Source: Acheta domesticus (taxonomy: Eukaryota; Arthropoda; Insecta; Orthoptera; Gryllidae). From it: a stretch of 64,000 nucleotides of DNA. The stretch is taken from NCBI GenBank assembly GCA_031308135.1, contig JAHLJT010000631.1, positions 221,319,584 through 221,383,583 on the forward strand, in the 5' to 3' direction. Shown one piece after another: positions 41,210 to 50,837 of this stretch; positions within the stretch are counted from its first letter, which is position 1; each line of letters opens with the position of its first letter. The translations under genes and the position numbers were made by a program. Below the pieces are notes generated by a model. That model saw nothing but the letters and a program-made list of their open reading frames with translations. It did not search any database and was not told where the DNA came from.

Positions 41210-41530
41210 TACTTTTTCATTATTTCTAAATTTTCAATTTTCGAAAATTCAGAAAGTTCAACGAAAATGAGACCTGCGCCAGGTAGATTCGTAGGCTTCC
41301 GCGGCCGGAGTCATTATGTTCTTGGCTGTCCGGGATGAGCCGCGTCTCAGTTGGTTTTACTGACGTTTCGTCCATCTTGCTGTGACCTTCTTCAGAGCTA
41401 TACTGCTGAGACCTGCGCCATTATTTTAAGCATCCATTATTTAAAGAACGTCTTCAAGGAACAGATTTCATTAAGGAGTCTAGTGGTGCTAAAATAGCAC
41501 GTACTTTCTCGCCTTTAGTAATGGTTATGT
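41210..41530 (+). repeat. Family A repeat fragments
   Basis: AACGAAAATGAGACCTGCGC, CTTCAAGGAACAGATTTCAT and TGCTAAAATAGCACGTACTT. Interrupted by the 126-bp insertion at 41282-41407. Confidence 0.65.
41282..41407 (-). mobile_element. 126-bp insertion with 13-bp target duplication, hammerhead-like core
   Basis: A perfect direct repeat GAGACCTGCGCCA flanks it (41269-41281 and 41408-41420). Other family A copies run straight through (GAGACCTGCACCATT), so this is a clean insertion. The minus strand contains CTGAAGA (41394-41388), then GTC...GAC able to pair, then GAAA (41369-41366). This is the order of the CUGANGA/stem II/GAAA part of a hammerhead ribozyme. Such motifs occur in Penelope-like elements and retrozymes. 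A clear stem III and cleavage site were not found. Confidence 0.65.
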
Positions 41531-41994
41531 ATTACTATTTATACCACAATTTCTCTCCGAATAAACGCATCTCAGCAGTCATTTTTTGTAAAACCCATGA
41601 CAAATGGTAGATCATTGGGTGCGAAAATAAATAAATTTAAACAAATACCAACCAAATTAGACAATTCTGACTCCTTTTTGTACAGATAAATCAAGTCACA
41701 AGAGTCTTAATTCTCAGAAATTCGCGTGCGCAACGCGGAATGCTATTGTATTCCAATCTGATGTTTCCTAAAGTCTAGCAATTTCTTTTCATATATTTCA
41801 AATATGTATTAAAGAATTTCTAAAAGATTGTTGAAAACGTATAAGATACTCTCCTCTGTAAGAAACGAACAAAGAAATGTGAAAAAATACTCACATTTTA
41901 ACTTATGTAGCATCCATTTGCCTTGAAACGACTGTAAAATCACGTTCACGAAGCGCAGTAAATTCGGAGCAGGTGACTTCGTTTGTAGCCAAGA
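41531..41994. other. Unassigned AT-rich stretch
   Basis: No recognisable feature; possibly diverged family A sequence. Confidence 0.35.
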
Positions 41995-42560
41995 AAAACA
42001 CAAAAAAATACTCAATTTTCAAAAAATTCAACATGACCTTATTCGAAGATCTGTTTTTATGAACACATTTCATTAAGAAAAAATTGTGTCTTCATAGTTG
42101 TAGTTGTAGGACGGCGTCGAATTTTTTTAATTTTTTAAAAATTATCGTAAAATCAAGCATTTTAATGAACATGAGACCTGCACCATTCTCTTAAGCGTAC
42201 TTTAAGCGTACAAAAGCGTACCAAATCGAAGGTCTAAATTTAATCAAAATTTTTTGTGCCATTTTTAAGAAAAAGTGGTTTAAAGAAAATAAAAATTACC
42301 AGTGTTTAACCCAAAATTTCGCAAAAATTATTCATGTTTTTGAAAAATTGAACTTGTCATTATATTGTAATGTTTTTGAGTTACACATTTAATTAAGAAA
42401 AAACGTTTATTTTCATAATTGTAGTTGTAGGAAGGCGCCGAAATTTTTTTTTCCTTAATTCGAAAATTCATGGTTTTCAACGAACATGAGACCAGCGCCA
42501 TTCTCTTAAACGTCCTTCACACTATCCAATAATAACATTTAATAAAAAACGTTGGAGCCA
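41995..42560 (+). repeat. Family A repeat, two partial units
   Basis: GTAGTTGTAGGACGGCGTCG near 42100 and GTAGTTGTAGGAAGGCGCCG near 42422. Each is followed by CATGAGACC and (in the second) CCTTCACACTATCCAATAA. The same internal segment therefore occurs twice in about 320 bases. Confidence 0.65.
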
Positions 42561-42719
42561 TTTTTTTAAATATTAAAAGTATGTTTAAGTATTTTTTGAA
42601 AATATTGAAAATACGAGTTTGTTTGTTTGTGCATGTCTCATACATGTCTGTTTGCGGGTATTTCCCCTCTTCATGCATCTCTATCTGCGGAGCACCGCAC
42701 GGACGGGACAAACTCTAAG

Positions 42720-42805
42720 CTCCCGATATGCATGGTAATGCAAGCGTAAGCATGCGTGAGCAAACATAAGTAAGCGTATGGTATGCAAACGTAAGCATGC
42801 ATGAA
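42720..42805. repeat. Short imperfect tandem GCAAACGTAAGCATGC repeat
   Basis: GCAAGCGTAAGCATGCGTGA and GCAAACGTAAGCATGCATGA, with a decayed unit between. Confidence 0.6.
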
Positions 42806-42907
42806 AGCAGAGAGGAGGAATTAAGGATGATGAAGGAAAGATCTCGCGCGGTCCGTGGCACATTTGTTAAGGTATTTCTGCGGCTTCGCCTGGCATTGAT
42901 CGGAAGG

Positions 42908-42985
42908 GGAGAAAAAAAACAAACACAAACAAACAAAAAAAAAAAACAAAAAAAAAACAAAAAAACAAAAAAAAAAAAAAACAGA
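42908..42985. repeat. A-rich (AAAC)n low-complexity tract
   Basis: Runs of A broken by single C; follows GGAAGGGGAG. Confidence 0.85.
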
Positions 42986-43009
42986 AAACTATCGAACAGA
43001 GTACCCGAC

Positions 43010-43115
43010 CGCTAGAATTCTCTAGACAGCGGCTGAATTCGACCTAGCTATCAAGTTAGTGTCGGGAATTCACTACCGTCGAGACTGGAACCCTAGGACC
43101 TCTCTGTCAGAGATC
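43010..43115 (-). mobile_element. tRNA-derived SINE head fragment
   Basis: The reverse complement gives GAGGTCCTAGGGTTCCAGTC, then TCTCGACGGTAGTGAATTC and TCTAGCGGTCGGG. This corresponds to the head of the SINE copies at 25.8 and 26.2 kb (GAGGTCCTAAGGTTCGAGTC, TCTCGACGGTGG). Confidence 0.55.
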
Positions 43116-43120
43116 TACAA

Positions 43121-43343
43121 TCGTCTCCTATATTATTTCAGTAGTATGCACACCTTTTGCGACCCTCACAGGCAACCAATCTTTATACATGAGGTCTCTA
43201 AATAAATAAAATTTGATGGAGACGTGACGAATTGTATTTTGACTTTAAAAATTTGAAGGACTTGTTGAAAAAAAAAACAAAAAAAACCTACAATATACAT
43301 ATGAAATGCAACCCGCATCGCACGATAGCTTTGTCTCGCACAC

Positions 43344-43395
<52 letters not shown>

Positions 43396-43416
43396 TGCGT
43401 GCGCGTGCGTGCGTGC

Positions 43417-43476
<60 letters not shown>

Positions 43477-43770
43477 ATATATTTCAACCCTTGGTGCCGG
43501 TGACCATCTCTGTGGCGTCACACTTAGAAGGTTAGAGTCCCTTCTTTACGCTTCCTGTGTACAAAGTGTTTTGCACAGACTGGCCAGCTTTATTTACATC
43601 AACACTGATATTCTACGTCAAAAAGAAGAAACAATATTGGCAAAGAATGGACGATTGTGTTCAGTTAAGAGAGAAGACTGTGTCTTGTTATATTTAGTTT
43701 GTGTTTTAACTGTGCCAATATTTTCACATCAGCAATGATTCGGTCAAATGTTCAAGTTAGAGTGATCAAT
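43121..43770 (+). mobile_element. Helitron-like element with GT microsatellite
   Basis: Starts TCGTCTCCTATATTATTTCA after an A, as at 6443. Later modules GGCGTCACACTTAGAAGGTT, TTTGCACAGACTGGCCAG and GAGAAGACTGTGTCTTG parallel 6850-7160. A long (GT)n tract at 43346-43472 sits inside. Confidence 0.5.
43346..43472. repeat. (GT)n microsatellite with GC-interrupted centre
   Basis: Two long GT runs around a GTGCGCGTGCGT segment. All open frames here are repeat artefacts. Confidence 0.97.
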
Positions 43771-44289
43771 CATAATATTGCATTGAAAAAGCTGGGAGAT
43801 AATACTTTCCCTGGAGTGATTAGTAATTTCAACGAGTTAATTTATATATTGAACAGGTTGAAGCCTTTTCAAGAAAACTAGGACTATTCTCATAGTACAT
43901 CCAGTGCTGTAAATGCAATTTTGAGATTAGTATCTAGATAATATGTGCAAGCAAGTTAAATTTATTATTAAACTGATCGATTTATTAATCATTGAACAAC
44001 GGTGTTACATATAAAATGCTGATTTGTCTGCGTTATGCGGTATTTTGTTTTCTATTACCCCTCATGCACACAAATATTTGAGAAAATCTGGATATGTTGC
44101 CTCGCCACAACTACGAACAGTAAGAGCAAGCAGATGAAAATATTTTGAAATATGCTAAGGAGAATTTCAAAACATTGCATGGACCAGATTGCATAGTTTC
44201 ATTAATGTTAGATGGAATTTATATAAAATCTTTCTTGAAAGAAATATAGACGGCACAGCATACTATAGTCCAAAAGTTGCTACTTCAGC
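43771..44289. other. Unassigned stretch
   Basis: AT-rich; no recognisable feature. Confidence 0.35.
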
Positions 44290-44940
44290 TCATGTTTTAT
44301 TGTTTATATTTTAAAAATTCCCATCCTCTAGTATTTTAGTAGTGTAGATGAGTTTTGTTACTCTCACATGCAACCAATTTAAGAAAGAATTTCACGGAGA
44401 CTTGACGAATTGTACTTTGACTTTTAAATATGACGGATTTGTTGAAAAAATACGCATCTAAATATTTCGTCAAATGCAATCCGCAACATTCGGGCAGTAT
44501 AGTTAAAATTTATTTAGATAAATAACTCCTAAACAAAGCGTTCTAGGGCCTTTAAAATCTGGAAATTTGACGCCAGTGGCCTCCTTTCAACGTTAATTTC
44601 TAGGACGAGAGCTTCTTGTACATTCTATTACGGTCCGGGGTAATCCGACGCTTCTCAATACCACCCCACGTGTTCAGAGACGAGCAGAATCTGCAACAGA
44701 GTGTGAAATTAAAGTTACTGATATTTGAGGTGAATTGAGTTGCACGGGTGTACTTCTCAGTTCGGTAATGAAGTTAAATAATATTCCAAAAAGTAGTGTT
44801 ATACTTGCCTGATCCGATATTTTCGTATGTACAACGTTACGTAGCTTTCTTAAGAGTAAAAAGATTTTCTAATATTTTTGTGACTATCTAGGAAAGCGAA
44901 AACCTACATGTCAAGCAAGGTTCTCGCACGGGTACGCTAG
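44290..44940 (+). mobile_element. Helitron-like element, copy with intact 3' end
   Basis: Decayed 5' start (CCTCTAGTATTTTAGTAGTG), then AGAATTTCACGGAGACTTGA, ATAACTCCTAAACAAAGCG, TGCCTGATCCGATATTTTCG and AGCTTTCTTAAGAGTAAAAA. The 3' end is TTCTCGCACGGGTACGCTAG followed by T, a CTRR terminus. Confidence 0.55.
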
Positions 44941-45004
44941 TTTATCTTTAATCTACAATGTATTCAATAATCGTGTAATTACTTCGAAGAATTTTGAATA
45001 AATA

Positions 45005-45017
45005 ACACAGGTCTGCG
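45005..45017. repeat. Left terminal inverted repeat
   Basis: CACAGGTCTGCGA, preceded by TAA. Confidence 0.88.
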
Positions 45018-45229
45018 AAAAAAAATTTTTTGTTAGCTGCATTAGATATTTTTACTGAATTATATGTTTTAAAGTGCGCTGATTTCAAAAGTTATGGCCA
45101 TTTTTTTCTATCACATAAGGATTTTTTGCAAATTCCAACACAAAATATTGGTTAAAGCACTCCTTTATTCAAAATTTTCAAACAATAAGTTTTTTTTTTA
45201 AAGCAAACGAAACATTATTTTGATACATG

Positions 45230-46938
45230 TACTTATTCATGTTCTTTATGAAACGTCTTCTTCTTTTCCTTGATACTTTGACGAGTCCTTTTCCGATTTT
45301 TATTTTCAGTTTCTCGCTTAAGCAGCCAACAGTAGTCAGCAAGCATAGTGACATCCCATCGCCCTTGGTACCTTCTCTCGATATCACGCACATCCTGGTG
45401 AAATCGCTCCCCCTGCTCTTCACTGTAAGCTCCCAGGTTTTCAGGAAAATAGTCTATGTGAGAGTGTAAAAAATGGACCTTCAAGCTCATCTTGCAGCCT
45501 TGAGCTTCATATGCTGCTAACATCCGTTGCACAATGGTTTTATAGTTAGGATTCCTGGTATTTCCTAAAAACTTTCGCACTACGTCCTTGAACGATACCC
45601 AAGCTTCTTTTTCCTTCTCATTCATAGTTTCCACAAATGAAGGGTCCGTTAAAAGTTTTCTTATGTCGGGGCCGGTGAAAACTCCCTCTTTCAACTTTGC
45701 TTCTGACAGCTTCGGAAATTTTGTACATAAATATTTGAAACAGTCTCCATCCTTTTGCAGCGATTTTACAAATTGTTTCATCAACCCCAATTTGATATGG
45801 AGAGGGGGCAACAAAACCTTTTCTGGTGGTACCAAGGTAGTGTTTATAACATTTTTCTCTCCAGGTTTTAAAGTTTCTCGGGATGGCCAATCACTTTTTT
45901 TCCAGTGCTGTTCTCTGGCTCTACTATCCCACAAGCATAAGAAGCATGGGTATTTAGTATAGCCTGCCTGCTGACCCAAAAGCATTGTCAGTATTTTGAA
46001 GTCCCCACAAATCATCCATTGATGGTCTTGATACTTGATTTTTTCCAGGATAATGGCCAAATCGTTATAATCTTCTTTCATATGCACGGAATGTCCAATC
46101 GGAATCGAGGCAAATTTATTTCCATTGTGCAATAATACTACTTTAAGGCTAGTCTTAGATGAGTCAATGAATAGGCGCCATTCAGATGAGTCATACTTTA
46201 TATCAAAGCAATGTATGAGTTCTTCCACATTATTGCAGAAAACTAAAGTTCCTTCTTTTGAAAAAAAACTGGGTGAATTCTTTTTCTCGGTGTCTGTACC
46301 AGTAGAAAGAAGTGCCAGGTGATAAAAGGTTTTTATTTTTTAATCTAGAACCTAACAGTTCGGCTGCATCTTTTGAAAGACCTAAATCTCTTACTAAATC
46401 ATTGAGCTCACCTTGAGAAAATAGTTGAGGCCTTCCATCTTCGTCAAAAGATGAATCTGAGCTTGATTCACCGGGAGGAGGTAAAGTAGCTTCGTCCTCC
46501 AACTCACTAGGATATTCATCCAAACTGGAAGGTGGCTGCGGGATAGATATCTCGGAGCTATGGGGCACTGGACGTATAGCTGAGTCAAGATTAGGATAAC
46601 TTATGTTTCTTTTGTTTTTTTGAATTGAATCCCTTTACGTCAACTGAGCAGAAGTAGCAGTCAGAGGTGTGATTTTTCTGCTCACGCCATATCATAGGAA
46701 TTCCAAATCGAAATGATTTTTTCTTTCCCTTAAACCACAAACGAAGATCTTCTTCGCATCTTCTACACACCTTATGCGGGGCCCATGGTTTATCTTGATC
46801 ACCAACTTTTAATTTAAAGTAGGCAAAATAAACTTTCCGTATAAAATCACTTATATTTCTCTGTTGACTTTTAATAGTGAATTCACCACAGATATAACAA
46901 AAACTGTTTGGAGAAATAACACAACCCCTTGTAGCCAT
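45230..46938 (-). pseudogene. Probable DDE transposase, two homopolymer frameshifts
   Basis: Three overlapping-frame pieces form one protein. Piece 1 (46938-46591) has an N-terminal Cys-rich domain: CYICGEF, KVCRRCEEDLRLWFKG and SDCYFC. Piece 2 (46568-46230) is acidic and Pro-rich. Piece 3 (46228-45233, 331 aa) is the core: RLFIDSSKTSLKVVLLHNGN (Asp at piece-3 residue 22), WMICGDFKILTMLLG (Asp 76), a C-x2-C at 95-98 (YPCFLCLWDSR), LPPLHIKLGLMKQFVK (His 144), and EEQGERFHQD (Glu 270-274). The tail is basic. The D, D, Cys/His insert, E order suggests an RNase-H-fold DDE enzyme; this is inference. Frame changes fall in an A run (about 46617-46623) and a T run (about 46261-46268). I recall similar unannotated proteins in many arthropods. 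Confidence 0.7.
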
Positions 46939-47253
46939 GATTAACAGACAACAGCACTGTTCACTTCAATATCAGTATGTCTACTGAGAGCTTTTCTTTG
47001 TTTCAAGCGATATACGTCATTTGACTTGTCTCAACCTGTTAAAACATTCCCAGTCTTACCAACAGCTCAGGTTGTTTTTCTCCATTATCAAATAAAAATC
47101 ATATGGGTTTATTACTATAATTATAATTATAATGAACGTAGGTACTGCAATATACATAAAACCTTATGTGATATAATAATTTGAATATTTTTTATGATTT
47201 TGGGAGGTCAAAATCTGTAAGAAAATGTAAAAAAATCCTATGCAGTTTTTTGG

Positions 47254-47266
47254 TCGCAGACCTGTG
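47254..47266. repeat. Right terminal inverted repeat
   Basis: TCGCAGACCTGTG, followed by TAA. Confidence 0.88.
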
Positions 47267-47269
47267 TAA

Positions 47270-48477
47270 TATTTTGGTTGCAACGCAACGACATAAAATG
47301 TCATTTGTAGAAAAGTCCATTTAAACATTTACACAAAGGGCCGGGGTGAGAGAGAAAGTATGCAAGAGTACAGAAGAACTGAAATATCTCAAAAACGAAA
47401 GCAGATTTAAAAGGGCTTGAAGCATTTAAAAGAAAATAAATGAGAGTGTAATAACTGATAATAATTATAAAACAAAATTTCATGACTGTTCGCCATTTTC
47501 ACGTAGAAAGCTACAATGACAACGTTAAGGCTGAAGATGTAGATTGTTCATGAAACCACGTGACAAACGACAAGGAATTAGCTTGTAATTTATATATCAG
47601 ACATTGCATTCTATGAATAGTGTATAAAATGCTGAAGGATATTTTTTATATTAGATGTGAGAAATGTGAGAAATAAAATTGTAGATTAATTTTCAGAAAA
47701 TGCCATTTTCTTAGAACATTTCACCGCACATTTTAATGAAATTGGTACCGATAACGGCGACAGATTTTGCATATTTCTATAAATACTTCTCCTACAAGTA
47801 TTTTGTACTGAGACAAAATTACAATGGTTTTACGGAAGAACACAAAGTTCCCGAAAATAATTTGCATCCTTGCGTCTGCGATTCCTAGTGCACTTTTGGA
47901 GAGGCGCAGGCAGTGCAGTGAAAATTCGTAAGCAAATGCATAAGTATTTAGAGATTATTTAAAACGACACGCATTCTTTCTTCGTAATTGCATTTGCCCG
48001 CCATGGAAGTACATTGTAATCATTGTAAGAAGTGTGGCCTGCTATCGAAATGTAAACGGTGTAATATAGAACGTTCTTATTTGTTAAGAATACAGAGGCA
48101 ACTAAGTCTTTTCAATGTATTAATTCTTAATAACTCAACTTTAATTGTTTTTTGTTATTTACGATCATAATGAATAGTTCTCTTACCAAGGATTAACACA
48201 TATTTAATCAATACATTAAGCAAGTGCTCGTTGAAACAAAACTCTGCCTTAAAATATCAGTTATTTTCACACTCGAAATAAGCTGAAGATAGTATTTGAA
48301 AATGATCTTGAAGGAGTTACTTATACCTGAATGTAAGTCTATCTAGAAACGACTTGCTGAAATTAAAAAAAAATTGAAAGAAATTCTAGAAAAGGGGCAC
48401 AAGAACTTCACTGAACACACCATAATCGTGGCTGGAGAGAAGCCGATCGCACTCTCTTGTGAGCTCCAGAAATATTA
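47270..48477. other. Unassigned AT-rich stretch before the GC island
   Basis: No recognised repeat or protein. The frame leading into the island (KEILEKGHKNFTEHTIIVAG, about 48377-48440) matches no family I know. Confidence 0.35.
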
Positions 48478-48975
48478 CGATCGCCGCCGCCGAATTTCGT
48501 CGCGGGGTCCGTCCTTGACACCGCTGCGCGGCGGTTGCGTGGAGCAGCGACCTGCGGCCCCGCGCGCGCGGCGGGCGGCGAGGTGCTCGCGGCCTTGGAG
48601 CTGCAGCCGCGGCGGCGGCGGTGGTGGCGGCGGCCGGCCGGCAGGGGCGCTGGCCACCCAAGGCCGCGGCGGCCGTCCGTCGCCTTTGTTCCGGCGGCGG
48701 CGGCGCTCTCGCCCGCCGCCGCCACCGCCGCCCGATCTGGACCGGGCGGGCGGACGGGCGGGCGGCTGCACGGACGCACCCGTGGGCGGCGCCGCGGCGA
48801 CTCAGCGCTCCGGGCGAAGCTCTCCCCGCCCCGTGCCTCGCCCGCGCTCGCGCCCGCGTGGCGTCGCCGCCCCGGACCGGACACGACGCGACGCGATGCG
48901 ACGCGACGCGACGCGACGGCAGGCGACGCCGCTGCCGCGCCGGCCGCGCAACTTTCGCTTTCTACCGGAGGGCCT
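48478..48975. promoter_or_regulatory. Isolated GC-rich, CpG-rich island
   Basis: About 500 bases of extreme GC and CpG content in AT-rich surroundings. It contains GGCGGCGGCGGTGGTGGCGG, CCGCCGCCGCCACCGCC and a (GACGC)n run at 48882-48918. Long open frames occur on both strands, as expected from composition alone, and none is recognisable. It could be a CpG-island promoter or 5' exon of an unseen gene, a GC-rich rDNA-spacer-like fragment, or foreign DNA. A short frame MAVTRPLQSSFKCQVI starts at 49000. Confidence 0.45.
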
Positions 48976-49049
48976 CCTTCTCTTCCCTCTCTGCGGAGAT
49001 GGCCGTCACAAGGCCCTTACAGAGCTCCTTTAAATGCCAAGTTATTTAG

Positions 49050-49877
49050 TGCTGTTTCTTGAGAACCTATTATAATATTCCACGAATGTAAATGAACTCG
49101 AATTAAGGAAAAGTAATATAGTTAAAAATACCGATCCCCTTATTCTAGAAAAAATTCCATGAGAAGACGACGCGGAGCTTAAAACTGGCCAGTTTCGGTG
49201 TACTCGCTCGTTTCATGAGCACATGGATTGAAGAAAAATGTTTGACGGGTTATGAAGCAAGCAACAGCAGAGGTACTTAAACGTTTCATCCCCCCCTTCC
49301 TTTGAGGAACTGTTGGCGCCCTTTATAATGTATACACTACATATTTTAAAATCACTAAATAGAAAAAAAAATCGCACGCAGGAAAGTATAAATAAACACT
49401 TCGAATGTGATGAAAAAATGTTTTTTTCTAACTTCACAGAGTTTCATAAAGCAAGGAGAGATGTCTTGGTTCTTTGCTGTTATTTAATTTTCTTCGAATC
49501 TGGGACTTCGTAGATGCAAGGGTAGAAAATCGTTTTTCAAAAATATGTAGTTGCAAACTGTATTAGTAGTAAATTCTCGTAACTTTTCCATACAATCACA
49601 GGACTCCTCTTTTATACATATCCAGAAATTTGATTGTTTTCTTCTTCAAATCTTATTTTTAATGAATCATCACAAAGAATATCAATGATTTATTCTTGTT
49701 CTGCCTAACTCATCGAACTCACTAGTTTCCTTCCGCGGTTGCAATGGGTGATTTATCCAAAAAAATGATTGAAGGTCTTCACGAAAATACTCCTGAATTT
49801 TTATTTTTTTGCTACAGCTTATGCAGAATAGAGAAAACATTGTGAAGCTACAGGAAAAAGGGGACTTTTCGATAGAA
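49050..49877. other. Unassigned AT-rich stretch
   Basis: Nothing recognisable. Confidence 0.35.
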
Positions 49878-50520
49878 AATCACTTATTGCCGAGTCCTGG
49901 TAACGAAAAAATAGATAAATCTTGTCCCTAAAAGTAGTAAATTGCTTTCTCTAACACGTTGTGAAGTTATCCACGTTTTGTGGGTCCTTGGAACCGAAAA
50001 ATCGATTGCCGGCAAAACGTCTGTCTCTCGTCTGTGGTCAACACTAGCGCCTAAACCGTTCAGCCAGTTTTCTCCAAAATTGATACATTTCCCAATCAAT
50101 CTTACTGATATCGCGGTCCCTTGAATTTGAAACAGATTTTTTTGGGAGGGGGTTAACATGAAGCCCCTGCAACGTTGTCAATTTTTTTTACAAAAATGGT
50201 TCCAATTTTGTGTTTAAATTTTGTTGTTTGATAGCCTAAATGACGCTTAAGAAAATGGTGCAGGTCTCATTTTCGTAGAAATCCCTGATTTTTCGGAAAT
50301 TGCCAAAGTTCAATGAAATGTGTTCTCTTAAACAGATCTTGAAATAAAATCATGTTCAAAATTTCGAAAATAGAAGTATTTTTTGCACACTTTTGCGAGA
50401 AACAGGCACTTTTTAAATTTTAAACAATAATTTTCTCAGAAACTGTTCCAATTTTTTTTCACATATGTAGCAAAGAATGATAAAGAAAGTGGTGCTGATC
50501 CCATTTTAGACGCACTCTGT
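49878..50520 (-). repeat. Family A repeat, copy (reverse)
   Basis: GAGTCCTGGTAACGAAAAAA, ACGTTTTGTGGGTCCTTGGA, GCAAAACGTCTGTCTC, GAACATCACTAG-like CAACACTAGCGCCTAAACC, and GAAAATGGTGCAGGTCTCAT, i.e. the modules of 31000-31645 in reverse order. Confidence 0.7.
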
Positions 50521-50837
50521 ATTTTCAAAAATTGAAGAAAGAAAAAAATATCGAAATGGTAAATTTGAATTTCCCGCGCTTCGCATGAGGCGCTGTCAGT
50601 GTGTGAAAGTAATTTGAGATGCGATTGGAGGTAGTTGAATATTCTGAAAATTCCTTCTCATTGTTGGGACATCTTTTATGTGTATGAAACGCCGTTTTAG
50701 TTGTCAAAATTAATTTGATATTTGCTTTAAAATAATTATTTTAGTACCTAATATTCTGCCTGCTTTTTCCGTTCATGTTTGCGTGTTTTGGTACTTTTTT
50801 GGAGAAATTCATTCCTAATGGATTTTTGAACATTTTT

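Larger units (their letters stand above)
45005..47266 (-). mobile_element. Near-intact DNA transposon, TAA duplication, unassigned superfamily
   Basis: 2,262 bp. The left end CACAGGTCTGCGA (45005-45017) and the inverted right end TCGCAGACCTGTG (47254-47266) are perfect over 13 bases, with weaker similarity for about 30 more (CTGCAT, ATTTTT..TAC). The host sequence TAA flanks both ends (45002-45004, 47267-47269). One minus-strand gene of about 565 codons fills it (46938-45233). A 3-bp TAA duplication is known from PIF/Harbinger, but the protein does not look like a Harbinger transposase to me. Confidence 0.88.

Noticed and set aside
41282..41407. A complete hammerhead ribozyme
   Set aside because: Only the CUGANGA-stem II-GAAA half can be seen; stem III and a GUH cleavage site are not convincing.
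43232..43738. 168-codon frame with long Val-Cys repeats
   Set aside because: Most of it is the translation of a (GT)n microsatellite; the minus-strand His-Thr version is the same artefact.
45005..47266. Assignment of the 45-47 kb element to PIF/Harbinger
   Set aside because: The TAA duplication fits, but the protein lacks the Harbinger transposase pattern and a separate Myb-like gene; left unassigned.
48374..49062. Several long Arg/Pro/Ala-rich frames on both strands
   Set aside because: The GC-rich island lacks stops by composition alone. No domain, and the frames on both strands look equally good.
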